Notes: generated by a model from the letters alone, not told the origin. Shown: positions 1 to 13,120, numbered from the stretch's first letter. The stretch is DNA of 64,000 nt from Boswellia sacra (GCA_013180625.2 SNVD02013571.1:124001-188000), one strand, 5' to 3'. Translations and numbers: made by a program.

Positions 1-1978
1 TATTAAAAAAAAAAACTTAATAATTTCATATATATAATATATACTTATAAACAATCGATTACCTACTAGCTTGTTATTAACAATTATTCTTTAAAAAAAA
101 AGTCAATTAAAAAGTTTATGATCTTAATATTTTTATGGGTACTAATTAGTTAATAATTAGTAAACACGATATAATTTTAAACTGAACAATAATTATATTA
201 TTATAATTTACTAAAATTTAAATATAAACAATCTTACACGAAAGTAAATAGTTGATGGTCATCAATGAATAAATGGCATTTTGGTAATCATATTTGGTCC
301 TAAAGGATTTGTTATTCTCGTGTTTTGATGAATAGAGAAGAAGAAAAAACAAAACAAAACAAAAAAAAGGAGTTGGGAATATAAAATTTTTGTTATTTAT
401 GCAAACGATTAGTAAGTTTAGGTAGTTATTTATAATAAAGGGATAGTTATACTAAGAATATCCTTAAATTAGTCACTTAAAAATCAAAGACAAAACTTAT
501 TAATATCGATAAATATAAATATTAAAATAAACGATCGATCTACATTGTTGTATTGTTAGCAATGTTGCTAATCCAACACAAGTACAATCCTTAGTTTAAA
601 GAATTAATAAAGATAAGTTTTTTTAAATAAGAACTAAAAAGATTTATTACGAATCGATGTTTTATTGATACTAATACGTTCATATCATAAAAATTATATT
701 TTTTATTAATATATGACATTGTTATATGATGAAATCAGCAAGATAGTAACATCTTATCCAAAATTTTAAATGCCCAAAGATAACATTACAAGAACCATGG
801 TCCATCATCAAATCCCAAATGTGAAATGGGTCAAATATAAGTGGCAAAGCATATATTAAATTAATAATATAAATATATGAAAGAGAGATTTGAGGCATTC
901 AACAACCGAAAGTAGCTTAGTAGAAAGAGAGATTAGAGCAAAATATTGGTTAGCTAAAACAAACCAAACAAGAACTATTAAATAAATAAAATATGAATGA
1001 CAAGACCCATGTCCCAATTAATGCTTTGGCTTGGCGTGGCATGGCTTGGCGTGCTGGATTTGCTCAAATGGTTGCCAATTATTTGATGTTTCAAGTGCCT
1101 AAAAGTTGCCACAATTTGCCTTGCTGATATGTTCGTGACAAAGAAAGTATTAATGACACGTTTGCTTGCTTTTTTTAAATATTTATTTCACCATTTTATG
1201 AAAACGAAACTCTTGCATTATTGTGGAAAACAATTGTGGAGTCATCCACGCATCCCAACCAATTTTTTTTCCATATTTATTTTTTTTAAATAGCATCAAT
1301 ATCATATTTAAAAAGTAAAATTTCAGAAAAAAAAGATTCATGTAGTAAAAATAAAGGTAGCTAGAAACTAAAAACATCTCAACGATTTTTAATTTGTTAA
1401 TTTTACTTATCTTCTCTAAAGTTTAAATTAATTGCACTATAATTTGAAAAACAAGTTGAGATAACAATTTTTACTAATGCAGAGAAAGTTTTCATCTATT
1501 ACTAAATAAATAAATCATACTTGTAAGAAAGGAGGTGAATAATTTTATTTTTAGAAATTATTATAATAACCCATATATAATTTTATTTTTAGAAATTAAA
1601 TAATTTTGAAATATAATTTACAGCACTTTTACTCAATTGCCTTTGATAATGTAGTTCTTGGTTAGTCAACTACTCAACTAAACTAGCATTTATTCATGAG
1701 AGATTACTTGCACCTTGTGGCCTGGCTATCCGTCTCAACTAACCCAACAACTTTCACATAACTGGAGGGACATTATAACTTGTGATTTTTTTTATGAAAA
1801 TAAATACTTATTTTATTTTAAAAAATCATAAACCTTTAAAAAAAATTTCCCCTAAAACTATTAAAAAGTGAGTTTTATTTTAAAATTTAGGAATTTATGT
1901 CAAAAACTTTAACTTTTTTTCGTGGAGGGACAACTATAGAAAATTGTTAACTCTTTTAATTATTGAATTAAAATTGAA

Positions 1979-2168
1979 AAATGCTATGTCTATAATTTAT
2001 CCATAATCAATTTTTTATACAAATCGAGTCGACAAAATATTAATTGATAGATGATTATCATGTTATGTAATTTAACCTTTTTTTTAATTTTTTTATCAAA
2101 TAGTATTTTGTCAACTCAGATTATATAAATGTTTTTTTATAAATAAATTATAGATGTACAAATACTCA
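1979..2168. repeat. MITE-like element, copy 1
   Basis: A roughly 190-bp AT-rich segment with imperfect terminal inverted repeats: a left end reading like tgctatgtctataatttat is mirrored at the right end near 2140-2165. The inner part shares a motif (aactcagattatataaa-like) with copies near 2952-3124 and 16911-17098, which is why I treat them as one family. No coding capacity. Borders are approximate and no clear target duplication was fixed. Confidence 0.45.
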
Positions 2169-2951
2169 TTAAAACTATAGACAATAAAAATAGGTCAAAG
2201 CTAATTTTTTTTTCACTTATATTTGAATGTTCCTTCACAACCGTTGATTTACTATAATCTAATGGTAAAAAAGTTACTGTATTAGTATTGAAGATAGCTG
2301 CCTTCAACTTTTTTTTTTTCTTTTCTATCCATGAATTGTAACAAATCAAAGGTTATGGGAAAAGTATTTGAATTTAAGTAAAAGAAAAAAATTTATAATA
2401 ATCTGTCTCAAAAAACTAAGGGGCAAAATTTCAAAACCAAAGTTGGTAAAGTAAGTTAAAATCAATAAACTAATCCAATACTCAACCGGTAGGAAACGAC
2501 CGAATTGATTGAACAAAACTTGAGAATTACAGCTGAAGCTATCACGTAATTTCCATAATAGGATAATTATAATTATATATAGTTGAATGACAATGACCAA
2601 AGCTTGATATAAATTAGGGTCATCATTCTTCCATGTGCATATAGTACATCTTTTCCCTTTTGAATAACCGAATCCCATTATTTTTCATGAGTCAAGACGG
2701 TCAAGTCGGGCAAACTTGTAGCTTTTTAATAGCATTGACAAGGCAAGTAGAAGACTAGAAATAGTGTGCTTTCTTCATCCATACCATACTTTACTTTTAA
2801 TTGGGTGGTACTATTATTACCTCTTTTGTTGTCTTGGTAGCCCTAGCTAATCTATGCTAGAAGTTGTAATCACTCAAAATTATATGAAGGGTAAGTAAGG
2901 ATGATTTTTTTGTCTCCTTCTTATTCTTCTTTTTTGTTTTCCAGTTTTAAA

Positions 2952-3124
2952 TAATGTTAGATCTACAATCAACCTTTTCTATCACATAAGTGATCAAAAT
3001 ATTATTGGACGAATAATTATTGTATTATATAATTTAATATTCTTTATTTATTTTTAATTTTTATCAATCTAGTGATATTTTATAACTCAAGTTATATAGA
3101 AGTTGGTTACAGGTGTAACATTAC
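2952..3124. repeat. MITE-like element, copy 2
   Basis: About 173 bp with imperfect terminal inverted repeats: the left end taatgttagatctacaatc is matched by the reverse complement of the right end (taatgttacacctgtaacc). It is non-coding and AT-rich, and its inner sequence resembles copies 1 and 3. The size and T/A-rich flanks would fit a Stowaway- or Tourist-like MITE, but the superfamily is not established. Confidence 0.5.
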
Positions 3125-4438
3125 TATTATATTTTTGAGAGGAGTGGAGGAAATATGTTTTATGTTGAAATTGGAAGAATGATTAATTTGTTATGGAAAA
3201 TGATATACCTATACATTTTGAGAAAATTTTAAATATTGGATTAGTTAAAAAATAATGTTCTAGATTTTTAATAGACTTTTGAAAGGTAAAAATAATATCT
3301 CTATATTTTCAATTAATCTAAACTAAAATTCACTAACGTTAAAGGGTTGTGGTTTTCAAAACATAAGATTTGTTAGTATTTTTAAAAAATAATTTTATAA
3401 AAATACATATTTTTCAGTACATTTAAATCAATATCAATAAAGATCACCGTTTAGAAGAATCGCAAATTAACCCATTATTAACAAGCTAATCAATTATTGT
3501 GTATGGATCCCAATAATGAATTGGTAGCTCCTGCAGCCCTGCTCCATCGTCCTGTAAAGGAAGGAAGCAAATTACCAAAGTGGGTTGGTACAATTATTTG
3601 ATGGAGTCATGGAGATAAATAAAATGGGAGTTAGTAACATAGATAATAGGTGGGCTCAATGAAACTCTATTCGTTTAATATGATTTCAATGTAAGAGAAT
3701 TTTATATGAACCGAATGTATTAATTGCTATAGGTGGTCGTCGGTTTGAAATTGATATTTTCGTTGTAACTAAATTTATCTAACCATGTATTAGATTTTAG
3801 ATCTTTAATCAATCCTATTCATTTCAATCCAATAAGACATAGTTGCAAATATTGATATTCAATTTAAATCCATCTAATTATGTAAAGTATTAAATATATT
3901 TGATATGTGGTGTGTTGTCATATGATCTTGTTTGATGTTAGTTAATTATTGGATTATATTAGTTTTTAATTAGATCAACTTAATGGTTCCAACAATCAAT
4001 CCAGTCTTGGACTATTAAAAGTTAAATCCAGTTGAACTATTGAAACCAATCCAAATTAAATTAGTTTGGATTGGATTAAGCGGATAGATTGTATTTCATA
4101 GTGGCCTTAAAGAAAGTTTGCATAATTTTATTTTCCTTCTAGTCATGTTCCTAATAATATAATTTCTCTTATTTTTATATAGATATTTTGTTTCGATCAT
4201 TTCTTTCTTTGTGGTAGATAATTTCAAAAGATTTATTCGCTTAAATAAATGGGCAATTGTCTTTTTATTTATTTATCATATTTAATAATAATTCCTTACC
4301 ATTGCTCTAGATGAAAAAAATTTAAACTGTGTGCTTAGAATGGATTCAAATTGACCTTCAGAGTTCTTTACCCAAAAAAAAAAAAAAGAAAGAAAGAATT
4401 AAAGACCATTTAAAGTGAAATAATTAATAAGTAACAAC

Positions 4439-4448
4439 TCCAACGGTC
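4439..4448 (+). promoter_or_regulatory. MSA-like (M-phase activator) element
   Basis: The sequence tccaacggtc matches the MSA core (YCYAACGGYY) that three-repeat MYB3R factors bind in G2/M-phase plant promoters. It lies about 240 bp before the start codon of the gene at 4684. It is a single short match, so expression in mitosis is only a suggestion. Confidence 0.35.
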
Positions 4449-4683
4449 GAAAAATAAAACTCTTAAAAAGTCTAATTAGCTGTTACAATACACGGAAACT
4501 CCATTCTCTTCCTCACTCAGCTTCATTTCTGCAGCTTCACTTCACGGGCGCTTAATCTTCATCGATCTCATCTCTTTTCCAGATTTCAAAATTAGAGAAC
4601 AAAATTCTAACTCAATTCCCTTCCGCCAGCTCCATTTCATTCATATTATTAACTCTTTTTTTTTTTTCAGGTTTCTGAGAGTA

Positions 4684-5547
4684 ATGGAACTAGAAAGCAT
4701 TGACTGGAGCAGCATCGAGTCAACGTTTGAAGAAGACTGCATGTACGAGAACATAAATGCACCCAAATGGGTCGACCTCTCTGCCCCACCTGAGCCTATC
4801 GACGACGAGTCTTGGTTCTGCAATCCTGGTAAGTCACTCACGTCAAAGATTTGTTTTATCTTAATCACCCTTTGTTTGGTAGCTGAGAAAATATATGAAG
4901 GAAAATAAAAGAAAACTTTCTTGTGTTGCAGATTGCAAGCATCCAAAGAAACCAACTCACCGTAATTTCAAAGTGAAGTTTGTAAGATCTGTTACCATCT
5001 ACGAAATCCTCCCTCTTCCTTTCAGGGACCGAGATCGCAGGTAAAAATTATGAATTCAAAATCATTAAATAATAATTATAAGCAGATAAATAAATAAATT
5101 ACTATATATCCAATCCAGCTGGTCAAGAATGGTAATGCCACGATTTTGTTATCTTATAGAGATGTGAAGCAGAAAGGAAAAGTTGAAGATTGTCCCAGGA
5201 GTACTACAGGGAGTCTCAGAGCAAGGTCAACTAATTGTTCGTTCAAGTTCAAAGAGGACATTGAGAATGTGAATCCAAATTTTAAGAAACAGAGAGATGA
5301 TACGCTTGTAGATTCGTCGCCACAGGCTGGGAAACGTGGGCTGAAGAGTACTTTTTCGGCAAGTAATTTGGTGGCGGGACGAGAGGTTCTGAACCAGATA
5401 ACTGAATTCTGTGGTGAGTTGAAGAAACTGGCGAGAAATGGGTTGAAGAAAGGGCGGCCGGAGAAAGTTTCCGGTGAGTTGAAGAAGGTAAGAGGTGGAG
5501 AAAGAGAGAGGAGGCCTTTGCTTGTGGTTGAAGAAAGGGTGTCTTGA
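4684..5547 (+). CDS. plant-specific protein of unknown function, 213 aa
   Basis: Three exons, 4684-4828, 4932-5040 and 5160-5547, join in frame through two short GT-AG introns to give 213 residues. I do not recognise a named family. The N-terminus is acidic (WSSIESTFEEDCMYE) and is followed by an APKWVDL stretch and a compact WFCNPDCKHPK motif with two Cys and one His. The latter two thirds are Lys/Arg-rich and polar, with NLS-like clusters (GLKKGRPEK, ERERRP) and no signal peptide or membrane segment, so a nuclear location is plausible. The chosen ATG is the first after a T-rich tract that could be a 5'-UTR intron acceptor. Coding bias and clean splicing make the gene real; function is not assigned. 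The MSA-like site upstream would fit cell-cycle expression. Confidence 0.8.
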
Positions 5548-6997
5548 AACAGAGGAAATAGAACATAATAGAATTTTGTTTAAGGATTTAGGTAGGGCTT
5601 TGTGGCTTTGTCAGCTTGAGATAATAATATTATGAACTCAAAAATGTATGGCCTCCTGGTCCTTGGATGTTGTCATGGTTGCATGTGACACTAATAACTT
5701 GACATGGTGGTTTGTGTTTCGTTTGTGTGTGTCTTTTTTTTTTTATTTTTTATAATTATACTATATCATGTGTCATGAAAATTTTCAATCATCCCCTTAT
5801 GATCATGATAAGGTGAACAAAATAAAAGATACATACATGACAAAATTTGATTGAAAAAAAAACCCCAATTGGTTTGTTCATAGGAGAGTACTCCTAATTT
5901 GGGCAAGTACCAATAGAGACTAAGTAAATTCTATATGGTTATTGAAGGATAAAACTATTATTAAGCTTATATCTATTAGCTTAAGTTTTTACGTAAATTA
6001 ATAAATTTATCAGACTCTTTTGACATAACGATCTAAGGTTTGAATCCTCCATTCCAAATTAAAAAAGAAATTATATTAGTCTATATAAAAGGCCATCTCT
6101 CAAATGCAAATTTTAAAAAGAAAAAGAAAAGTAGTTCTATTCAACCCCTACTTTTAAACTCATTAAATCATATTTTCAATTTGATTTCTTTTTGAAAACT
6201 TGTACAAGATAAAATTACTAAAAAAACACGTATATCAAAAATTCCTTTAAACACTGTAAACCCTAATTCATTAAATATACTTCAAAAGAATCAAAACCTT
6301 AAAATATCTTTTATTTGATCTTTAAGTTATCTCTAGAGTCATGAAGATGGACTTGTGTTATGGGAAGAATAATAAATTGCTGACGAATAAGATTTACATA
6401 AGTTTTCATTTTTTTCCCCAGATTTCTTCGCGTTCTAACAAAACATGCAACTGGGAATTGAGTAATATTAGATGTTTATTCCTTGTAGAACTCATTCACT
6501 CCTTTATGTAAGGCTTTTCCGAACCTTTATTACATGTTTATGATGAAATATAATTTGACGAAATCAGTAATCAATGCACATATAACTATTTAGATTGTTC
6601 ATAAATCAAAACTTTAAAACTTGACCAATTAGGTTGAAGTCAAGCTGGTTCAAAAATAAAGTTTCAATCAATTGTCCCAAAAATGGTCAGATTCAAAATA
6701 ATTACTCTAAGAAAAATGAAGTAAGTTTGTTATTCGTAGAAAAATCGGAAACACTGAGAAGATTATTGTATGCAACATTTCTGTCAATGAATATAATAAA
6801 AAATTAATATATATGTAATAAAAGGCTAATTTTGAAATTAAAAAGAGTTTATTGAGAAAATATCATTAAGTTTAAATTTTTAGGAAATGAATTTGAGAAT
6901 GAGATCTATTGGGCTTAAAATGAGGGTTGAACAAAACTAGTTAAAAAAAAATTATATTGGCTTATATAAAAAACTCAAAAGAAGTTGTGAAGTCTAG
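5548..6997. other. intergenic, gene 3' flank and repeat-like DNA
   Basis: Contains the 3' flank of the upstream gene and AT-rich DNA with no supported gene. Near 6068 and 6951-6990 are similar short stretches (ttggcttatataaaaaactc-like) that recur at 14868-14906 beyond the viral block, so part of this region is a dispersed host repeat. Confidence 0.55.
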
Positions 6998-7738
6998 TCT
7001 AAATTCTCTAACTAGTGACAAGTAACAATTTGAATAATAAGACTCAATAGTATATGATCAGGATAAAATCCATGGAATTTGAAAATCTATATGGAAACTA
7101 AGACAAAATGTTGGTCTGGGGTATCAACATGTTTTTTGTAATAAGGAAATGATAGTTGATTAAGTTGTTCGGGATATACTGATGGGTTAGGTCCTAAATA
7201 ATACCGCCATTCTAAGAACCAGGATGGATAAAACTTCTGACACTTAATATCAAAATGAATAAACCACGAATGATCAAATTTTCTAAGGTAAAACATATTG
7301 AACCAAACTTTTTGATAATCTAAATAATTATAACCATTTGGTTCATAAGGAACTGAGAAAGAAACATTGGTCCAAATAGATTGGGTACCAAATTCTCTAG
7401 TGGTTTTAACTTTCTTTATTTTACAGGTTGAGTAAGAAATTTGGTCAAGATTTTTGGGATCTTTATGATGAACTATTTATACGCTATCAGTATCTACTAG
7501 AATCAACTCATAAAATTGACGATTTTTCAGTGGGTTATCAGTAATATATTGACAATCTAGAAGAAATAATCTTTGGGTAAGGGATTTTAATTCGACTAAA
7601 GAAACTGGCTTAGTATATTGAGTAACTTGGAGATGTTGACGCTGACTTTTGGTCATATAATTGGATTTTTGGATAGACGAACCTATCTGGGTAGATGACC
7701 CAGTTGCTAATTAAGTAGTTGGTTGGGTAGATGACCCT
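6998..7738 (-). pseudogene. EPRV ORF2 fragment, inverted copy
   Basis: On the minus strand this 741-bp stretch aligns with 13321-14068 on the plus strand, about nine bases in ten agreeing by eye, and encodes the same Tyr/Trp/Pro-rich protein. A readable 69-residue piece lies at 7087-7296. It has its own in-frame stop (near 7480) and small deletions relative to the plus copy, so the two have decayed separately. It begins inside ORF2 and stops sharply at the same internal point as the match, with no viral RT beside it on this side. Confidence 0.8.
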
Positions 7739-7933
7739 CTAAATTCTGCCTCTTTCACAGAGCGTCCAGTAATATATTTCTAGATCATAAATATGGTCTT
7801 GAAGCCAACCCATTTGTATCATTAAATCTAATCTATTTCTACGTGATAATCTATACCAATTACTTTTAAGAAGATTTTTTATGTTTCTATATTCAACTCT
7901 ATGTCTTCTAAGTTGTTCTCTTAATTCTCTCTT
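7739..7933 (-). pseudogene. unidentified viral or host ORF fragment, 64 codons
   Basis: An open minus-strand frame with no start codon, directly next to the inverted ORF2 fragment. It is rich in Arg, Leu and Trp with a coiled-coil-like feel (LREQLRRHRVEYRNIKNLL). It does not match the sequence that precedes ORF2 in the plus-strand copy. It could be the N-terminal part of a viral polyprotein brought in by rearrangement, or chance. Confidence 0.35.
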
Positions 7934-7950
7934 TTATGTTATTTATCTAG

Positions 7951-8620
7951 AGTTTTATTATCCTATGGCTCTTATAAAATTGCTTATTCAATAAAAGAAA
8001 ACGAAGAAACTTTAACTTAACATAATAAATTTGAAAAGATAAGATTGCTTAGTCAATTAGCTATAGAAAATTATAAACAAAAATGATTTAATTATATACA
8101 TTTTGGACTAATACAAATAGCTATAAAACCATTATCAAAAATAGGAATAGATTATCCAATATTAATGTTATTAAGAGACAAAACACTATTAAAATTTGAA
8201 GATTCTTTATTAGGAATAGTTCAATTAAACCTTTGTAACGGTGCTATTTATTTTAATTGTGCTCCAAATTTCTAAGTTAGTTTGCATGATCCAACAATAT
8301 TAGATACATTAGTTTTAAATATTCATTTACCATAATCAGTTTTTACACAAAATACACATGGGTATTTATTATTATATATGATATATTTTAAACAAACTAG
8401 TTCAGAATTTAATGCAAAATGTAGATTGCAAGACACTAGAAGAGAAACTACGATATTAACAGTAGAAACAGAGGAAAATACTCTAACATCAACTTATATA
8501 CCAAAATTGCTTAAATAGAATGAAATTACTATACTAGAAGTTTGGCAAATAGATAATTCATTACCACCTAGGAATATAGAACAAAAGGAAATAGCACAAA
8601 TTATTCAAAATCCATAAGGA
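7951..8620 (+). pseudogene. EPRV movement protein domain (30K family), broken
   Basis: The frame crossing 8041-8300 shows the caulimovirid movement-protein core: a YIHFGLIQIAIKPL stretch, then LRDKTLLKFEDSLLG, then a NGAIYFNCAPNF-like segment and a DPTILDTLVLNI segment. In living relatives this protein forms plasmodesmal tubules for cell-to-cell spread. Here at least five stop codons interrupt the frame (for example after KQK near 8083, after NF near 8273 and near 8331), and no single ORF survives, so it is a relic. Confidence 0.75.
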
Positions 8621-8698
8621 AAAATATTACTAAGATTTAATTCTTTAAGAATAAGAGAAACTTCATCAAGTTATTCTGATATTAAATCTGCTAGGGGT

Positions 8699-10613
8699 TT
8701 GTTTTCATTACCAAAAACTAGTAGTTTTAATTATAGAAGTACACAAGCAAGTGAAATGAATAATAATCCTGCTTATTCAGTAAATTATACAACACTTGTA
8801 GCAAAGTCAGTTAATCAATCACCACCAATGTCACCTACACAATTAGACTTTCAAACTATTAATATCATTAAAAAAGAAGACTTTGAAATAAATAAAGAAT
8901 ATTTAAGAAATGAATTTATACTAGAAGAAAATAAATTTAAAAGAAAATAGTATTTTAGTACATTTACAAAACAAGAAACTGAAGAAATTAGGGAAGAGTG
9001 GTATAATGAAATGAAAAAAATTAAAAGTCAACTTCCTTTATTTATTTGGTTTAATACGTATGCATCAAAATATAATATTCAATTGCCTTATAAAAGTCAA
9101 CATTTTAATGTATAAACAAATGAATTTAAAAAATGGGAAACTACTCAACATGGAATAATCCAATATATACATCCACCTTTAGAACAAATCAAAATTAAAA
9201 CAAATGAAGCAGAAATTTTAGCAACCCCATTTAAAAAAAGATCAAATAGGCCAAATAATGAAACTACAACTTTAGGAGATATTAAAAAAATTTATGAACA
9301 AAATAATTTTCATAATCAATTAGTACATACTGTGTCCAAACAAGTTACAAGAATAGAAGATCAAATAGATAATATTAAATTAAAACAATCTGTAACATTT
9401 CCTCAAGATATATCTCCGCCATTATTTAACCAGTTCAACAAAACAATACGCCAATAAAACTTCCTAAAATAGATTTAATTGATCAAATAAATCAAAAACT
9501 TAAGATATTACCAAGTACTTCTAATAATATTAATTTTGTATATCAAAATCAACAAAGTGATACTTAATCTATTACAACATCTGAAAATATTGATGAAATA
9601 AACAAAATAACTAAAAAGAACAAATGGAAACAAGCCCCTACAAGAACATATTACCCAAGACCTACTCCACCAGACTTAATGTATGAAGAAAGAAAACAAT
9701 TTATTTCTAATAAATATGCAAGAGATTCAACTTATGAATGGAACATAGATGAAAAATCAAAATATGAAATAATAAATACTTTACAAGAAATGGGTATGAC
9801 ATCCACTGCATATAAAGCTTATAAAACAAATGATCATGAGACTGCTAAGCTATTAGTAGCAGGTTTTCTAGGATCACTGAAATATTGGTGGGATAATTGT
9901 ATAGGATTCAATAATCAACAAATCATACTTAATCATGTAGAAAAAACTCAAGTAAAAGACGAAGATGGGTTTGTAACTATTCAAGAAACTTAAAATGTTG
10001 TAGAAGTATTAATATATAATATTTCAATGCATTTAATATGAAATCCTAAAGAATAATTAGCTAGTTCAAAAATAATTCTAACAAATCTTAGATATCCAAC
10101 CTCAAGAGATTTCAGATGGTATAAAGATGTATTTTTAACAAATATATTTAAAAGACAATACTGCAATACTTCTTTCTGGAAAGAGAGATATATTGCAGGA
10201 TTACCAAAATTCTTTTCTGAAAAAATAATTAATAAATTAACAGAGATAATATGAGGAAATTCAACTCCTTGAGATAATATAGCATATGGTCAATTGTTTG
10301 CTTTTATTAAAAAAGAAGGCTTAGCAATATGTCAAGAACAAAAAAAAAAAGTTTTAGCAAAACAATAGGATCGTTTTGTGAACAATATGGTTATGAAAAT
10401 CTTAAGCCACTATCATATTCAAAGAAATATAAGAAAAATAAATCAAAATTTTTTTATAAAAGTCAATTTGATAATCAATACTATAAAAAGAATAAGAAAA
10501 AATATAAACCTAAGAAGAATTATTCAAAGTTTACAAAGCAATTAGTATGTTGGAATAACCCGATCATACATCAAAACAATGTAAAAAGAAGTATAAAGTC
10601 AATGAACTTTTAA
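8699..10613 (+). pseudogene. EPRV coat-protein region with degraded zinc knuckle
   Basis: Separate open pieces at 8699-8950, 9679-9993 and 10329-10613 lie between movement protein and protease, where the capsid domain belongs. The middle piece has a capsid-like segment (YWWDNCIGF). The last piece is strongly Lys/Tyr/Asn-rich and ends in a CWNN...H...K remnant of the usual CCHC knuckle, with the second and last Cys lost. Frame changes and stops separate the parts. Confidence 0.65.
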
Positions 10614-11229
10614 ATGATCAAGATGAATTAAGAGATAAAATTAATAAATTATTATTTAGTGAACAATCTAGTCAAGAATCTAACATTAGTGATAATGAAG
10701 ATAATGATATTTTAGATATGCAAGATACTGATAATACTTCATAAAGTAGTAAATCTTTAAGTTGTACCAAAAGATTATGTAACTGTAAACAAATGTAATT
10801 ACTAAAAATACTGATAAACAATTTTTATTATATATTATTGATAAAATTGAAGATCCTAATATAAAAAGAGAATATTTAATAAGATTAAAAGAAACACTAG
10901 AACAAGAAAGTAGTATTAAAACACCAGAAACATTTAGTTTAAACAAAATATGGGATAAATATCCATCACAAACTCTATTTAAACAAGTTACTACGGGAAA
11001 ATTACAACAAGAAAATAGGAATTTAAAAGAACAAATAAAAGAAATTCAAAAAGAAATTCAAAATCAATAATTAAAACAACTCCATACTCAAACTAGATTA
11101 ACAATACTTGAATCTAAAAATAAAGATCAAAATACGGCTTCTAGTTCACGGATAGAAGAAGATTATGTACAAATTGTAGACAAAATTAATTACCAAAAAT
11201 AGTACATAGGAATATGATTATATATAGAT

Positions 11230-11560
11230 AAATATTTACAAATAGAAACAATTGTTTTAGTTGATTCAAGAGCAGACCAAAATTGTATTAGAGAAGGTCT
11301 TATTCCAAAAAAATATTATAAAAAATCATATGAAAGATTAAGAGGAGCAAATGGAATAAATTTAGAAGTCAAGTATAAGTTGTCTGAAGTTAAAATATGT
11401 AATCAAGGATATTATTTTAAAACAACATTTATATTAGTAAAAAATCTTAGTCAAAACATCATTCTAGGTACTCCATTTTTAACATAAATATATCCATTTA
11501 AAGTTGATAATCAAGGAATTCATACTGAAATTATGGGAACATAAATAAGTTTAAAATTTT
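11230..11560 (+). pseudogene. EPRV aspartic protease domain, damaged active site
   Basis: The frame reads like a retroviral-type pepsin domain, with LVDSRADQNCI at 11257-11289 and a late NIILGTPFL motif near 11458. The catalytic triplet, normally Asp-Ser/Thr-Gly, is Asp-Ser-Arg (11263-11271), which would abolish activity, and a stop follows GTPFLT. In relatives this enzyme cuts the viral polyprotein. Confidence 0.7.
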
Positions 11561-11739
11561 TATCACCAATATAGATTAGAGAAATTCATTCACTACAACA
11601 AAATACAATTACTAAACAAATTAATTTAATAATCAATAAACAACATCATATTAATTATCTCAAAAAAGAAATTAAAAATAAAAGAATCGAGGAACAATTA
11701 GAAAATCCTAATATTAAGGATGATATAGAAGAAATTAAA

Positions 11740-13120
11740 AATAAATTTAGACAATAAGTATGTTTAGATTTACCTAATCAATTTTGGGATAAGAAAAAAC
11801 ATATAGTTACTTTACCATATATCAAAGAATTTAATGAAAAACAAATTCCAACAAAAGCTAGACCAATTCAAATGAATCAATAATTATTACAATAATGCCA
11901 AGAAGAAATACAAGATTTATTAAAAAAGAAATTAATAAGAGAATCTAAATCACCTTAGAGTTGTGCAACATTTTATGTGAATAAAAAATCTGAATTAGAA
12001 TGAGGAGTTCTAAGACTAGTAATCAATTATAAACCTCTAAACAAAGTATTCCCATGGATTAGATATCCTATTCTCAATAAACGAGATTTAGTTAAAAGAA
12101 TTTATAATGCAATATTATTTTCAAAATTTGATATGAAAAGTGGTTTCTGCCAAATTCAAATTGGAAAACAAGACAGATATAAAATAGCTTTTACAGTTTC
12201 ATTTGGGCATTATGAATGGAATGTAATGTCATTTGGATTAAAGAACGTTCCGTCTGAATTTCAACATATTATGAATGATATATTCAATCCTTATACAAAT
12301 TTCATTATTGTCTACATAGATGATATATTAAATTTTTTTGAAGCAATAGAACAACATTTTAAACATTTAAAAACATTCTTTTATGTAGTCAAGAAAAATG
12401 GTCTAGTAATTTTTGCCCCCAAAATGAAATTATTTCAAACAAAAATAATATTTTTAGGATATGACATATATCAAAGAATGATAAAACCTGTTCAAAGAGT
12501 AATATAATTTGTTAATAAATTTGCAGATGAAATTAAAGATAAAAATCAATTACAAAGATTCTCAGGATTTTTAAATTATGTCTCAGATTTCTTTCTAAAT
12601 CTTAGAAAATTATGCAAACCTTTACATCAAAGACTGCAAAAGAATCCTTTGCCGTGGACAGAAGAACATACTAAGATAATCAATACCTTAAAACAAAAAG
12701 TCAAAACACTTCCTTGTCTAGGAATTCCACATCCTGATGCCTTTATGATTGTAAAAACAGATGCCTCTGAAATAGGATATGGAGGTATTCTTAAGCAAAA
12801 ATTACCAGAGTCAAATAAAGAAGACTTAGGTATCATTCAGGATTATGGCTTAGACCACAAAAGAATTATTCAACTATTAAAAAATAAATTTTATCAATTG
12901 TTTTATGTATTACAAAATTTCAAGATGATTTATTTAACAAAACATTTTCACTTCGCATTGATTGCAAATTTGTAAAAGAAGTTTTACAAAAAGATGTTAA
13001 AAATTTAGTTTATAAACAAATTTTTGCAAGATGGCAAGCAATTTTATCTGTATTTGATTTTGAAATTGAATTTATTAAAGGAGAAAATAATTCTATTCCA
13101 GATTTCTTAATAAGATAATT
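11740..13120 (+). pseudogene. EPRV reverse transcriptase-RNase H, interrupted
   Basis: The best preserved viral part. RT motifs run from the finger region (near 11920) through FSKFDMKSGFCQIQI (near 12120) and FTVSFGHYEWNVMSFGL to the catalytic YIDD at 12313-12324, all readable in the ORF 12133-12507. RNase H starts with MIVKTDASEIGYGG (near 12745) and resumes in another frame with RWQAILSVFDFEIEFIKGEN (near 13030-13090). Stops at RT positions near 11881, 11956, 12001 and 12505 and a frameshift near 12840-12950 inactivate it. The tight link to movement and coat domains shows it is caulimovirid rather than gypsy. Confidence 0.85.

Larger units (their letters stand above)
1..4683. other. AT-rich intergenic region
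   Basis: No gene could be supported here. Reading frames are short and AT-driven, with no splice-joinable coding pattern or recognisable domain on either strand. The region holds long A and T tracts, two MITE-like repeats listed separately (about 1979-2168 and 2952-3124), and the promoter and 5' leader of the gene that starts at 4684. Confidence 0.7.

Noticed and set aside
12133..12975. Ty3/gypsy retrotransposon as the source of the RT
   Set aside because: No LTRs, primer-binding site or integrase were seen. The upstream 30K-type movement protein and the adjacent coat domain point to Caulimoviridae.
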